Position numbers and translations under genes: made by a program. A stretch of 64,000 nucleotides of DNA from Bog-532 sp963824545 (GTDB taxonomy: Bacteria; Actinomycetota; Actinomycetes; Streptosporangiales; Streptosporangiaceae). The notes beneath the pieces were generated by a model, which saw nothing but the letters and a program-made list of their open reading frames with translations, had not been told where the DNA came from and ran no database searches. The DNA lies in contig CAWGPP010000002.1 of NCBI GenBank assembly GCA_963824545.1, forward strand, positions 124,001 to 188,000, read 5' to 3'. Positions 1 to 8,930 of the stretch are shown here, piece after piece. The stretch's first letter is position 1. Every line of letters starts with the position of its first letter.

Positions 1-1
1 G

Positions 2-292
2 GTCGACTTCGTCACGTCGGTGGGGCACGGCTCCGGGCCGGGGACGCGCCAGCGCCTCGGGCTTACCGGCGCCGGGCCGCTCAAGATCATCACCGACCTC
101 GGCGTGCTGGAACCGGATCCGGCCACCCAGGAATTCGTGCTCACCGGGCTGTACCCCGGCGTCCCCGTCCAGGACGCCCGCGCCCGGACCGGCTGGGACC
201 TCGCCGCCGCGGCCGAGCTGACGACGGTGCCGCCGCCGTCGGCGGCCGAGCTGACCGCGCTGCGCGGCTTTACCGCGAATGCGAAGGAGTAG
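2..292 (+). CDS. pcaJ: 3-oxoadipate CoA-transferase beta subunit, C-terminal part
   Basis: The reading frame is open from the window edge, so the 5' end is missing; 96 C-terminal residues are visible. The family transfers CoA from succinyl-CoA to 3-oxoadipate in the last part of the beta-ketoadipate pathway. The visible part has the family ending: a KIITDLGVLE strand, then VLTGLYPGV and an ARTGWDL helix. The gene ends 3 bp before pcaH, and its last codons supply the AAGGAG ribosome site for pcaH, so the two are probably co-transcribed. The subunit call rests on the C-terminal motif and the neighbouring pca genes. Confidence 0.85.
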   Translation, partial: VDFVTSVGHGSGPGTRQRLGLTGAGPLKIITDLGVLEPDPATQEFVLTGLYPGVPVQDARARTGWDLAAAAELTTVPPPSAAELTALRGFTANAKE

Positions 293-295
293 CGA

Positions 296-1033
296 ATGAC
301 CGCTGACGCGCCCGACGTTCTCCCGTCCCGGCTGGCGCTGCCGTCGTACGGCCGCCCGCGCGGCGTGCACCCGCCGCTCGACTACTCCGGGTACCGCTCC
401 ACCGCCCTCCGCCACCCGAGCAAACCGCTGGTCCTACTGCCGCAGCGGCTGACCGAGGTGACGGGGCCGCTGCTCGGCGACGAGCTCATCACGCCGGCCG
501 ACGGCGACCTGACCATGCAGCACGCCGGCGAGCCGCAGGGCCAGCGGATCATCCTGACCGGCCGGGTGCTCGACTCAGGTGGGCGCCCTGTGCCGGACAC
601 GCTGATCGAGATCTGGCAGACCAACGCGGCCGGCCGTTACCGGCACGCACGCGAGCACCACCCGGCCCCGCTCGACCCGAACTTCACCGGTGTCGGGCGC
701 GCCATCACCGACGCAGGCGGCAACTACCGTTTCATCACCATCCAGCCAGGCGCGTACCCGTGGGGCAACCACCACAACGCCTGGCGGCCCGCGCACATCC
801 ACTTCTCGCTGTTCGGCCGGGCGTTCACCCAGCGCCTGGTGACGCAGATGTACTTTCCGGGTGACCCGCTCCAGCCAATCGACCCGATCTTCAACTCGGT
901 CGCCGACCCGAAGGCCAGGCAGCGCATGATCGCCGAGTTCGACATCGGGCTCACCCAGCCGGAATGGGCGCTCGGCTACCGCTGGGACATCGTGCTGCGC
1001 GGCCGCGACGCCACCGTCTTCGAGGAGGCATAG
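296..1033 (+). CDS. pcaH: protocatechuate 3,4-dioxygenase beta subunit
   Basis: This subunit carries the non-haem Fe(III) centre that cleaves protocatechuate between its hydroxyls to give 3-carboxy-cis,cis-muconate. It has 245 residues, normal for PcaH. The expected iron ligands are visible as Tyr115 (GRYRH), Tyr154 (PGAYPW), His167 and His169 (RPAHIHF). An N-terminal region precedes the beta-sandwich, as in the family. The ATG is preceded by AAGGAG within the end of pcaJ. The stop TAG overlaps the GTG start of pcaG by one base, which suggests translational coupling of the two subunits. Confidence 0.95.
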   Translation: MTADAPDVLPSRLALPSYGRPRGVHPPLDYSGYRSTALRHPSKPLVLLPQRLTEVTGPLLGDELITPADGDLTMQHAGEPQGQRIILTGRVLDSGGRPVPDTLIEIWQTNAAGRYRHAREHHPAPLDPNFTGVGRAITDAGGNYRFITIQPGAYPWGNHHNAWRPAHIHFSLFGRAFTQRLVTQMYFPGDPLQPIDPIFNSVADPKARQRMIAEFDIGLTQPEWALGYRWDIVLRGRDATVFEEA

Positions 1034-1617
1034 TGATCACTCCGTCGCAGACGGTGGGGCCGTTCTTCGCGATGCGGCTGCCCTGGGCGGATGGGCCGTT
1101 CGTGGTGCCGGAGGGCACCTCGGGGGCGCTCATCATCACCGGCCGGCTGTTCGATGGCGCCGGGCAGGTGATCCCGGACGGCCTCATCGAGACGTGGCAG
1201 GCCGATCCGCACGGGCGTTTCGCGCATCCGGACGACCCCCGCGGCGCGCCGGCCACCGGTTACCGGTCGTTCCGCGGCTTTGGCCGCTGCCCGACCGCGC
1301 CGGACGGCTCCTACCGCATCGTGACGCTGAAGCCCGGCCCGCTGCCGTGCCCGGAGGATCCGGACGGCGCGGCCGAGGCCCCGCACCTCGACGTGTCGGT
1401 GTTCGCCCGCGGGCTGCTGGACCGCGTCGTGACCCGGCTGTACTTTCCCGACGAGGCCGAGGCGAACGCCGCCGACCCGGTGCTGGCCTCGATCAACGAA
1501 CCGGGACGGCGCGACACGCTCATCGCCCGGCCCGAGCCGGACGGGGCGGGCGGCACCGTACTGAGGTTCGACATCCGCCTGCAAGGCGAGCACGAGACGG
1601 TGTTCTTCGATGTCTGA
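1033..1617 (+). CDS. pcaG: protocatechuate 3,4-dioxygenase alpha subunit
   Basis: This is the partner subunit of PcaH and has the same fold, but it lacks the full iron ligand set, as normal for alpha subunits. The product has 194 residues and begins with the typical TPSQTVGPFF motif. I chose GTG at 1033 because it overlaps the pcaH stop and puts this motif at the N-terminus; an upstream in-frame start at 964 would add arginine-rich residues read from inside pcaH. The stop overlaps the pcaD start by 8 bp. Confidence 0.94.
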   Translation: MITPSQTVGPFFAMRLPWADGPFVVPEGTSGALIITGRLFDGAGQVIPDGLIETWQADPHGRFAHPDDPRGAPATGYRSFRGFGRCPTAPDGSYRIVTLKPGPLPCPEDPDGAAEAPHLDVSVFARGLLDRVVTRLYFPDEAEANAADPVLASINEPGRRDTLIARPEPDGAGGTVLRFDIRLQGEHETVFFDV

Positions 1618-2422
1618 GCGCCTGCACGCGACCCTGGAGGGGACCGCTGGTGCGCCCGTCGTGGCGCTCGGCACGTCGATCGGGACCAGCCAGGGCCTGT
1701 GGGACAAGCAGGCGGCGGTCCTGGGCAGGCAGTTCCGCTTGCTCCGCTTCGAGATGCGCGGCCACGGCGTGCCCGGTGCCCAGTCCCCGGCCCCGCCCGG
1801 CCCGTACACCATCGCGGAGCTGGGCGCCGACGTGCTGGCCCTGCTCAACTCCCGCGATATCGGCCGGATCGCCTACTGCGGCGTGTCACTGGGCGGCATG
1901 GTCGGCCTGTGGCTGGCCGCGAACGCGCCGGAGCGCATCACCCGGCTGGGGCTGTGCTGCACGTCGGCCCATCTGCCGCCGGCGTCGATGTGGGCGCAGC
2001 GGGCCGCGACGGCCCGGTCGGAGGGCATGGCGGCGCTCGTGGACCAGGTGATCGCGCGCTGGTTCACCCCCGGCTACGCCCAGCGCTGCCCGGAATCGGT
2101 CGCGACCGTCGCCGCCATGCTCAAGGGAACGAGCCCCGAGGGGTACGCGGGCTGCGCGGAAGCGATCGGCGCCATGGACCAGCGCCCGGCGATTTCCGCC
2201 ATCACGGCGCCGACCCTGGTCATCGCGGCCGCCGAAGATCCCGCGACCCCGCCGTGGCACGGCGCGCAGATCGCCAGCGCCATTGCCGGGGCCCGCTTCA
2301 CCGTCGTCCGTGGTGCTGCTCACCTGGCCAATTACGAGGTCCCCGGTCGGATCACGGCCGCGCTGCAGGCCCACCTCGCTCCGCTGCTCGCTGCGGACCC
2401 GTCATCCAGCCCAGCACGATAG
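1610..2422 (+). CDS. pcaD: 3-oxoadipate enol-lactonase (alpha/beta hydrolase)
   Basis: It hydrolyses 3-oxoadipate enol-lactone to 3-oxoadipate. The 270-residue product is a single alpha/beta hydrolase domain with nucleophile Ser93 in GVSLGGM, probable acid Asp210 (AAEDPATP) and His238 (GAAHLANYE). Many actinobacteria carry PcaL, a fusion of PcaD with the decarboxylase PcaC; no PcaC domain follows here, so this is the unfused form. It overlaps pcaG by 8 bp and ends the visible pca operon. The muconate cycloisomerase and decarboxylase genes are not in the window. Confidence 0.9.
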   Translation: MSERLHATLEGTAGAPVVALGTSIGTSQGLWDKQAAVLGRQFRLLRFEMRGHGVPGAQSPAPPGPYTIAELGADVLALLNSRDIGRIAYCGVSLGGMVGLWLAANAPERITRLGLCCTSAHLPPASMWAQRAATARSEGMAALVDQVIARWFTPGYAQRCPESVATVAAMLKGTSPEGYAGCAEAIGAMDQRPAISAITAPTLVIAAAEDPATPPWHGAQIASAIAGARFTVVRGAAHLANYEVPGRITAALQAHLAPLLAADPSSSPAR

Positions 2423-2517
2423 GGTCACCTGTTCAGCGCCATCGGGTCACCCGGCCGCCGGCGCCCGCCGTCATGGGGCATGCTTTGCTGGGGGGAACCC
2501 CGCTGGAAGGAGACGAA

Positions 2518-3546
2518 ATGCTGCCCTGGTCGGCTGATCTGGCCGGACGCATTGACGAGCACGTGATCACCAGTGACCTGCTGCGCGGTAATCCGCTGGG
2601 CGATCCGGACCAGCGCCCGCTGCTCGTCTACGTGCCGCCGGGATACGACAGCGATCAGGAGCGCCGCTACCCGGTGGTGTACGTCCTCCAGGGCTACACG
2701 GGCCATGTGGCCATGTGGCGGAACCGGTCGCCGTTCCGCCAGCCGTTCACCGAGACGGCCGACGCCGTGTTCGCGCGCGGCGAGGCACCCCCCGCGATCG
2801 TCGTGTACGTGGACGCCTGGACGTCGTACGGCGGCAGCCAGTTCGTGGACTCGCCCGGCACCGGTAGATACCACTCTTACCTGTGCGATGAGGTAGTGCC
2901 CTGGGTGGATGAGCATTACCGCACGATGCCGGCCGCCGCCTACCGCGCCGTCATGGGCAAATCCAGCGGAGGATTCGGCGCGATGATCACGCCGATGATG
3001 CGGCCGGATCTGTTCGGCGCGCTGGCCACCCACTCCGGGGACTCGCTGTACGAGTACTCCTACATTCCGGAGTTCGCCAAATCCGCCCGGCACCTGCGCG
3101 GATACGACGGTGACATCTGGCGCTGGTGGGACGATTTCCGGTCCCGTACCCCGTTCACCAAGCCGGAAGATCACGATCTGGTGATGCTCCTCGGCGTCTC
3201 GGCGTGCTTTTCCGCTCATAAGGACGGCTCCTTTGATCTGCCGTTCGATCCGGCGACCGCCGAGATCCGGCCCGACGTATGGCAGCGCTGGCTTGACTGG
3301 GATCCGGTCCGGATGGCGCCGCAGCACGCGGAGGCGCTGCAGTCGGTCCGCGCCATCTGGATCGACGCCGGGACGCGGGACGAGTGGTTCCTCGATCTCG
3401 GGGCCGAGGCGTTCTACGCCACCCTGCGGGATCTTGGGGTGCGCGACGACGTGATCCACTTCGAGCTCTTCGACGCCAGCCACATGGGCGTCGATTACCG
3501 GTATCCGCTGTCCTTGGCCTGGCTGTGCCAGCGAATGGCCGAATAG
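2518..3546 (+). CDS. esterase D-type alpha/beta hydrolase
   Basis: The 342-residue product belongs to the putative esterase (esterase D / feruloyl esterase-like) family. Seen: a VVYVLQGYTG strand-loop, nucleophile Ser149 in GKSSGG and a C-terminal His in DASHMG. The substrate is unknown. The start is the ATG at 2518, preceded by GAAGGAG. The open frame runs further upstream but overlaps pcaD in arginine-rich shadow sequence. There is no signal peptide. It lies 95 bp after pcaD on the same strand, so it could serve the aromatic pathway, for example by releasing aromatic acids from esters; this is only an inference. Confidence 0.85.
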   Translation: MLPWSADLAGRIDEHVITSDLLRGNPLGDPDQRPLLVYVPPGYDSDQERRYPVVYVLQGYTGHVAMWRNRSPFRQPFTETADAVFARGEAPPAIVVYVDAWTSYGGSQFVDSPGTGRYHSYLCDEVVPWVDEHYRTMPAAAYRAVMGKSSGGFGAMITPMMRPDLFGALATHSGDSLYEYSYIPEFAKSARHLRGYDGDIWRWWDDFRSRTPFTKPEDHDLVMLLGVSACFSAHKDGSFDLPFDPATAEIRPDVWQRWLDWDPVRMAPQHAEALQSVRAIWIDAGTRDEWFLDLGAEAFYATLRDLGVRDDVIHFELFDASHMGVDYRYPLSLAWLCQRMAE

Positions 3547-3571
3547 CCGCCCACCCCGGCCCTCCCATCCT

Positions 3572-3627
3572 GGCCCGCCCACCCGGGTCCGCCCGCCCCG
3601 GCCCGCCCACCCGGGTCCGCCCGCCCT
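3572..3627. repeat. two tandem 28-bp GC-rich repeats
   Basis: Two nearly identical 28-bp units (3572-3599 and 3600-3627), each containing CCCACCCGGGTCCGCC, lie just after the esterase stop. They could form stable structure in the transcript tail. No function is apparent. Confidence 0.85.
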
Positions 3628-3634
3628 GACCGCA

Positions 3635-3677
3635 GTCCTTATGGATCGCTGACGAAACGGAAAGTCCTTAAGGATCG
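3635..3677 (+). promoter_or_regulatory. candidate operator: direct repeats with palindromic core
   Basis: GTCCTTATGGATCG (3635-3648) and GTCCTTAAGGATCG (3664-3677) are 13/14 identical and 29 bp apart, about 75-115 bp ahead of the lipoprotein gene. The second holds the palindrome TCCTTAAGGA. GGAAAGTCCTTAA at 3659 resembles GGAAAGTTTCTTAA upstream of the GH18 gene at 10291. A regulator site is plausible but unproven. Confidence 0.35.
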
Positions 3678-3751
3678 ATGAACCGCGCCCATTCGCGCCC
3701 CGTGAACCGCTTGTGTAGGAGCGACGGTCAACGTGAATGGAGAGAACACTT

Positions 3752-4588
3752 ATGCGCAAGCATGGATGGGCGGCGACCAGCCTAGGGAGCCTTGGCCTAG
3801 GAGGGCTTGTCCTTCTGCTGGCGGCGTGTGGTCCTTCCTCAACCACGCCCGGCTCTGCCTACGGCGCCAGTTCGTCGAGCCCTACGGCCAGCCCCATGTC
3901 CACCGGATCGGCCGGCGCGTCGACGTCCGGCATGGGCACCTCCGGACCCGTGACGCTGACGATCAAGAAGACCGCGATCGGCGACGTTCTCGCTGACGCG
4001 AAGGGCGACACGCTCTACTGGTTCGCGAAGGACATGAAGGGCGGCCCATCAACGTGCACGGGGTCGTGCCTTTCCGCGTGGCCCGCCGTCACCGGCAAGC
4101 CTGCGGCGGCGATGGGAGTAACGTTCGCCGGCAAGCTCGGCTCGGTGACCAACGCCAACGGGACGGTGCAGGCTACCTACAACGGGTACCCGCTCTACCG
4201 CTACGCCGAGGACATGGCGCCGGGACAGACGTCAGGAAACGGGGAAGGTGGCGTGTGGCACGTCGTCACCGGGCAGTACCTCACGACGTCGATGTCCGCC
4301 AGTTCCGGCTCGGGTTCCGGCTCCGGCTCGATGGGCTCATCCGGTTCCGGCTCCTCAGGATCTTCTGGCTACGGATCTGGTTACAGCTACGGCTCGTCAT
4401 CCACCTCGGGCTCCAGCGGCATGAACTCCGGCTCCACCGGCAGCTCAGGCTCCACCGGCAGTACTGGTTCCGGCCCTGGCAGCACCGGCTCCACCGGGAA
4501 CTCCACCGCGAAGAACAACCCTGCCCCCGCGCCGAGCCCCACCTCCTCCATCAACGGCGGCGGCTGCGGTTCAGGCTCCTGCTGGTAA
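3752..4588 (+). CDS. secreted-repeat lipoprotein with Ser/Gly-rich tail
   Basis: This is a predicted lipoprotein: the MRKHGW start, a hydrophobic stretch and lipobox LAAC with Cys26. It carries two copies of the secreted repeat (PF03640 type): DTLYWFAKDMKGG with TCTGSCLSAWP, then YPLYRYAEDMAPGQ with GVWHVV. The function of this family is not established. From about residue 190 the chain becomes a long Ser/Gly/Thr-rich tail ending in GGGCGSGSCW, unusual for its two cysteines and terminal Trp. I prefer ATG 3752 (GGAGAG 8 bp upstream) over the in-frame ATG at 3737. A perfect hairpin follows at 4604. Confidence 0.85.
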   Translation: MRKHGWAATSLGSLGLGGLVLLLAACGPSSTTPGSAYGASSSSPTASPMSTGSAGASTSGMGTSGPVTLTIKKTAIGDVLADAKGDTLYWFAKDMKGGPSTCTGSCLSAWPAVTGKPAAAMGVTFAGKLGSVTNANGTVQATYNGYPLYRYAEDMAPGQTSGNGEGGVWHVVTGQYLTTSMSASSGSGSGSGSMGSSGSGSSGSSGYGSGYSYGSSSTSGSSGMNSGSTGSSGSTGSTGSGPGSTGSTGNSTAKNNPAPAPSPTSSINGGGCGSGSCW

Positions 4589-4603
4589 GGACATCCCGCC
4601 GGA

Positions 4604-4640
4604 CGGGCCGGGCGGGACGTCGGACGTCCCGCCCGGCCCG
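4604..4640 (+). terminator. 17-bp hairpin after the lipoprotein gene
   Basis: A perfect 17-bp inverted repeat (4604-4620 with 4624-4640) and a CGG loop lie 16 bp after the lipoprotein stop. There is no T tract, as is common for terminators in high-GC actinobacteria. It sits where the 5' end of the next gene would be expected. Confidence 0.75.
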
Positions 4641-4665
4641 GCGCGTCCTTGGCCGCAGCGGCTAC

Positions 4666-5502
4666 GTGGACGTCGCCGAGGCGACCGGGAACCCGCGCTT
4701 CGCATTGCTGGGGCCGTTCCTCGAGGATGGCGCAGCCGCCTGGGACGCCGCCCGGCATGCCGCGTCCGGCGAAGGCCGCGAGTACGAGCGGGCCGACTTC
4801 GGCCCGGCGGTCCCGTCGCCGGGGCAGATCCTGTGCCTGGGCCTGAACTACAGCGAGCACGTCCGTGAGGGCGGCCGCGATATGCCCTCCTTCCCGGACG
4901 CGTTCATGCGCAGCGGCGAGACGGTTCTGGCCCCGTACGCGGATCTGGTGCGGCCGGCGCTGACGGAGCGCTTCGACTTTGAGGGTGAACTGGGGATCGT
5001 GATCGGCGCGGGCGGCCGGTACATTCCCGCGGGCAAGGCGATGGACGCCATCGCCGGGTTCACCGTGCTCAACGATGCGTCCGCCCGCGACTGGCAGCGC
5101 GCCGCGTCACAGTGGACGGCCGGCAAGAACTTCGACGGCACGATGCCGATCGGCCCGGAAATCGTCACCCCAGACGAGGGCAACATCCTCGATGTGCCGC
5201 TGACCACGGTTCTTAACGGGCAGGTCATGCAGTCGGCGCGGACGTCGCAGATGATCGTCGACATCCCCAGCGCCGTGGAATTCTTCTCCTCGTTCACGAC
5301 GCTGCGGCCCGGCGACGTCATTGCCACCGGAACCCCAGGCGGCGTGGGCTTTGCCCGCACACCACCGGTCTGGCTGGATCCAGGCGGCGTCATCGAGGTC
5401 ACCATCGAAGGCGTGGGAACGATCCGGAACCGGGTCATCGCGGAAGAAGGCGACCGCAGCACCTGGCGCTGGCATCCCGGCCGCCCCGCCAGCGGCCTCT
5501 AG
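4666..5502 (+). CDS. fumarylacetoacetate hydrolase family protein, short N-terminus
   Basis: The family hydrolyses or decarboxylates acylpyruvate-type substrates from aromatic catabolism using a divalent metal. Seen: ILCLGLNYSEHV, the metal-ligand region RFDFEGELGIVIG, ASARDWQR, GKNFDG, and TGTPGGVGF near the end. GTG 4666 is the only start codon after the upstream hairpin and gives 278 residues, but it has no clear ribosome site. Relatives usually have about 20 more residues before the VDV segment. Either the first strand was lost or the start is atypical. Its position near pca genes fits an aromatic-degradation role; the substrate is unknown. Confidence 0.8.
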   Translation: MDVAEATGNPRFALLGPFLEDGAAAWDAARHAASGEGREYERADFGPAVPSPGQILCLGLNYSEHVREGGRDMPSFPDAFMRSGETVLAPYADLVRPALTERFDFEGELGIVIGAGGRYIPAGKAMDAIAGFTVLNDASARDWQRAASQWTAGKNFDGTMPIGPEIVTPDEGNILDVPLTTVLNGQVMQSARTSQMIVDIPSAVEFFSSFTTLRPGDVIATGTPGGVGFARTPPVWLDPGGVIEVTIEGVGTIRNRVIAEEGDRSTWRWHPGRPASGL

Positions 5503-5615
5503 CCGCAATGCCGGGGGGGCCTGCGGGCCGCCGGGCCTGCGGGCGGGGCGTGCGGTTGCGGTTTCCCGGCCGACGCGGCAAGGCTGTTGATCATCGCGTG
5601 CGGGATGGCCGCAGA

Positions 5616-7793
5616 TCAGGCGGCGTGGATGGCGGGACCGGTGAAGTATTTCCGGCCCGATGGGGTGATCCAGGCGAGGACGCCCGGTTCGGGCTGTTCG
5701 AGCCGCCAGCCCTGCGAGTGCTTGACGCGATGGTGATAACGGCACAGCGGCCCGAGATTGCATTCGCAGGTTCGGCCGCCTTCTTCGAACGGCTGGGTAT
5801 GGTCGCCGTCGCAACGGGCCGCGGGCATACGACAGCCCGGTGCGGTGCACCGCGGGCTCCGGATCTGCACAAGATGCCAGAGTGATGGGGACGGCCGGTA
5901 GTGACTGTTCTCACGGGCGTGCATGCAGTCGGTCCCGGCCAGGGCGCTGATGTTCATGGTGAAAGCACAGGCCGCGCCGTCACGGCCGGGCCGTCGCCGG
6001 ACCTCGCATCCGTGCCCGATCGGCTCGCCGTCTTTGCCGGTGACGGTGACACACCACCGGACCAAGGGAGCGTTGAGCGTGCGGCCGGCGAGGTCGCGAG
6101 CGGTGAATGCCGTGATAGGCCCGAAGCCGCCAAGTTCGCCGGGACTCTCCGTGAGACCGAGCAACGTGGTCAGCGGCACGGTGAGGTTGACGGTGCCGGT
6201 GAGGCCCCTGGTACCGCATGGGGGAGAACCGGCGGCATCCGGCGGGCTGCTGGTCGCCGCGGCCGTCCGTTCCGGTGCCGCCGCTTCGCGCGTGGCCTCG
6301 GAGCCTGCCGTACCTGCCGCTTCCGCGTCCGGCGTTCCTCCGGGGGCCGGGGTTTCTCCGGGGGCCGGCGTTTCTCCGGGGGCTGGCGTTCCTTCCGCGT
6401 CCGGCGTTCCTTCCGGGGGCGTTCCTTCCGGGACCGACGTGACAGCCGGGTCCGCGTCCGCTGCCGTGTCAGGGGAACTCTCCGTATCCGGCGAACCCTT
6501 CGTGCCCGGGGAACCCTTCGCATCCCCGCGGGGGAGACCACTGGTGGCCTGGCCGGACAGCAGGGCCAGATAGACGTGTACCCGAAGCTCATCCAGGGTG
6601 CCGGACGCACCAGACCGGCGGAGCTGGCCCGCGAGCGCCGTGATGTGGTTCCAGGCCGCAACGGTCGCCGGCACCGGTAGGTGCCGGCCAGCCAGGCTGG
6701 CCGTGACCCCGCCCGACTCGGGCATCTGCTCGACCCGTGCCTGCTTTTCCTCCGCCTGGCGGCGGCGTTCGGCAGCGTCCGGGTCGGCAGCCAGCAGGGC
6801 GCGGTGCAACGCGGCGCGAAGCTGGCCCGTGGTCTGCGCGGGCGCGCGGCCGATAAGGCCATCTTCGATGGTCCGGGCAAGCTTGGGGTCCTGGCCGTCC
6901 AGGCCCGTCATAAACACCAGGGCCTTCGCCATGTCGATCTGCCCGGCGGCCAGGGCAGCGGCGGTCGCGGGCAATTCGCGCAGCGCCATGGCTCGGTCGA
7001 TGAGAACCCCGGCCGAACGGGAGGTCAGGGTCAGGGCAGCGGCAATCTCATGGTCGGCCGCGTTGACTGCCTTACTGTCCCATTCCCCGGCGCTCTTGGC
7101 CTCGGCTTGACGGCGGCCAGAGAACTCGGCCACCGCGGCAAGTTCGGCGGCCGCGGCCATGGATGCGACCCTCCGCCAGCCCCGGATAAGCCCCAGCAGT
7201 GCATTGTCGCCGACACGAGCCAGCCTCGCGTTCGGTTCAGCGCACGATCCGGTGACCTCGGGAACGTCCGTGCCCTCGGTGCGGGGAGGGGGGACGGCAC
7301 CCGGATCTTCCGTCGCGCCCGATCTGGTAGCGGGACTGGCGCGACGTCCAGCGCCCTGGTCTTCGGTGCGGTGCGGAGGAACTGTGCTCGGATCCTCAGT
7401 CCGCGGAGCGGGGACGGCGCCCGGAAACCTGGCCGCACTGGCAATGGCGCTGGCGTCAGCGGGATGCTGAGGGGCTGAGGCCTTGATCAGGAACGCGGTA
7501 AGGGTCGGCCCGGGCGGCAGTTCGTCCAGTGGGCCGCCCTGGCAGAACGCCTCAGCCACCGTGTCGTCACTGTCGGCCGGAGCGTCCTGGTTCAGTGCCG
7601 CGAGCAGGTGCGCGGGCAGCCATCCAGGAGCTGTCCGCATGCCGGGCTCCGCTGGCGGCCCATCCAGGGAAGCCTCAGGCCCGACAACGCTACGGCGAGC
7701 TTCCCCCCGGCGAGAATCTCCTGGGGTATTTCGCGGCGCGCCATCCTGAGAATCATCGCGCGAGGCATCATCGGCTGGCCCCTTGATCGGCAT
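5616..7793 (-). CDS. DUF222 and HNH endonuclease domain protein
   Basis: The 725-residue product has a central DUF222 helical region (from GLIRGWRRVASM to LRVHVYLALLSG) and a C-terminal HNH zinc-finger nuclease motif: CTAPGC, then DGDHTQPFEEGG, NLGPLCRYHHRVKH. Between them is a long Pro/Gly/Thr/Glu-rich linker with PAPGET repeats. Such proteins are abundant in actinobacteria; their cellular role is unclear, though some families lie in mobile introns. ATG 7793 is chosen because GGGGAGG lies 7 bp upstream; an in-frame start 13 codons earlier lacks this. It follows purC on the same strand. Confidence 0.88.
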   Translation of the reverse strand: MPIKGPADDASRDDSQDGAPRNTPGDSRRGEARRSVVGPEASLDGPPAEPGMRTAPGWLPAHLLAALNQDAPADSDDTVAEAFCQGGPLDELPPGPTLTAFLIKASAPQHPADASAIASAARFPGAVPAPRTEDPSTVPPHRTEDQGAGRRASPATRSGATEDPGAVPPPRTEGTDVPEVTGSCAEPNARLARVGDNALLGLIRGWRRVASMAAAAELAAVAEFSGRRQAEAKSAGEWDSKAVNAADHEIAAALTLTSRSAGVLIDRAMALRELPATAAALAAGQIDMAKALVFMTGLDGQDPKLARTIEDGLIGRAPAQTTGQLRAALHRALLAADPDAAERRRQAEEKQARVEQMPESGGVTASLAGRHLPVPATVAAWNHITALAGQLRRSGASGTLDELRVHVYLALLSGQATSGLPRGDAKGSPGTKGSPDTESSPDTAADADPAVTSVPEGTPPEGTPDAEGTPAPGETPAPGETPAPGGTPDAEAAGTAGSEATREAAAPERTAAATSSPPDAAGSPPCGTRGLTGTVNLTVPLTTLLGLTESPGELGGFGPITAFTARDLAGRTLNAPLVRWCVTVTGKDGEPIGHGCEVRRRPGRDGAACAFTMNISALAGTDCMHARENSHYRPSPSLWHLVQIRSPRCTAPGCRMPAARCDGDHTQPFEEGGRTCECNLGPLCRYHHRVKHSQGWRLEQPEPGVLAWITPSGRKYFTGPAIHAA

Positions 7794-7993
7794 CCGCTCG
7801 CCTCCCCGGATACTCTCACCTTCTTCGAACAAGATATCGCTAATCTCTCATATTGTCCATAGTGCTAGCGCATAGATTCGATAAGCTTGACACGGAATCT
7901 CTGCGTCCAATCGCCCGCCGTCATAGGTCGAGTCAGAATGTCGGACCCCGGTGAGACGATCGCTTCATGCGGCAGGCCGAGGAGGCGAGGGCG

Positions 7994-8826
7994 TCAGGCT
8001 TTCCAGGACTCACCCGTCAGCCGCTCGTATACGTCCACATACCGCGCGCCGGTGGCGTCAACAATGTCGCCGGGGATGGCCGGTCCGGGCGGGGTCCGGT
8101 CCCAGTCGAGCGTGGCCGACCAGTCGCGCAGGAACTGCTTGTCCAGCGAATGCTGCGGCCGGCCCGGTTCCCAGGAAGAAGCCGGCCAGAATCGCGAAGA
8201 GTCGGGCGTGAGCACCTCGTCGGCCAGGACGATGGACCCATCCGGCGCGCGGCCGAATTCCAGTTTCGTGTCGGCGATGATGACGCCGCGTTCCGCCGCC
8301 AGATCGGCGCCCCGGCGGTAGATCTCCAGCGTGATCCGCTTCAAGGCGGCGGCCGTTTCCGGCCCCACCACAGCGGCCGTTTCGTCATAGCTGAGCGGCT
8401 CGTCATGGCCAGCGGCGGCCTTGGTCGTAGGCGTGAAAACGGGCTGGGGCAATTTCGCGCCCTCGGTCAGGCCGGGGGGCAGCGGAACCCCGGAAATCGT
8501 TCCGGACTCCCGATAAGACGCGAGGCCGAGGCCAGCCAGGTAGCCGCGCGCGATGCATTCCACCGGGATCATCTCGAGCCGCCGGCTCGAATGGCCCGCC
8601 CCGCCCACTCGGGTGGTACGCCGGACGCTGACACGACGTGGTTCGGCACCACGTCGGCCAGCTGGCCGAACCACCACAGTGACAGCTGGGTGAGGATTTT
8701 GCCTTTGTCAGGGATGGGGGTCGGCAAAATGACGTCGTAGACGCTCACCCGGTCGGAGGCGACGAGGATGATGTCGTCTCCGTCCGCGTACAGATCGCGG
8801 ACTTTGCCGGAATGTACGAGCTCCAC
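7994..8826 (-). pseudogene. purC: phosphoribosylaminoimidazole-succinocarboxamide synthase, frameshifted
   Basis: SAICAR synthase joins CAIR and aspartate in purine synthesis. The N-terminal part (from ATG 8826: MELVHSGKVRDLY, ASDRVSVYD) and the C-terminal part (RRLEMIPVECIARGYL onward, ending TGESWKA) are both well conserved but lie in different frames. The break is near 8585-8592, where the first frame reads GRAIRAGG instead of the expected run into RRLEM. Adding one base restores a continuous 277-residue protein of normal length. PurC is needed for growth without purines, so a sequencing error or an intact second copy is as likely as real inactivation. Confidence 0.85.
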
Positions 8827-8930
8827 GAGCGCTCCCGGATAACGGCGGAAGGTCGGCGCAGGTCACGCCCCCCGGGAAGTTTAGCGATCTCCGGCGTACG
8901 ATCAGGGCCATGGCAGCGGAGGGCGGCACG

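Noticed and set aside
2425..3846. 473-residue minus-strand ORF opposite the esterase
   Set aside because: No motif, unusual composition, and it spans a gene boundary; the esterase frame is well conserved.
5901..6680. Plus-strand ORFs opposite the DUF222/HNH gene
   Set aside because: Low-complexity shadow translation; the minus strand encodes a complete HNH motif.
7800..7850. LexA box (TTCGAACAAG) ahead of the DUF222/HNH gene
   Set aside because: Only one half-site matches; the second half is too divergent.
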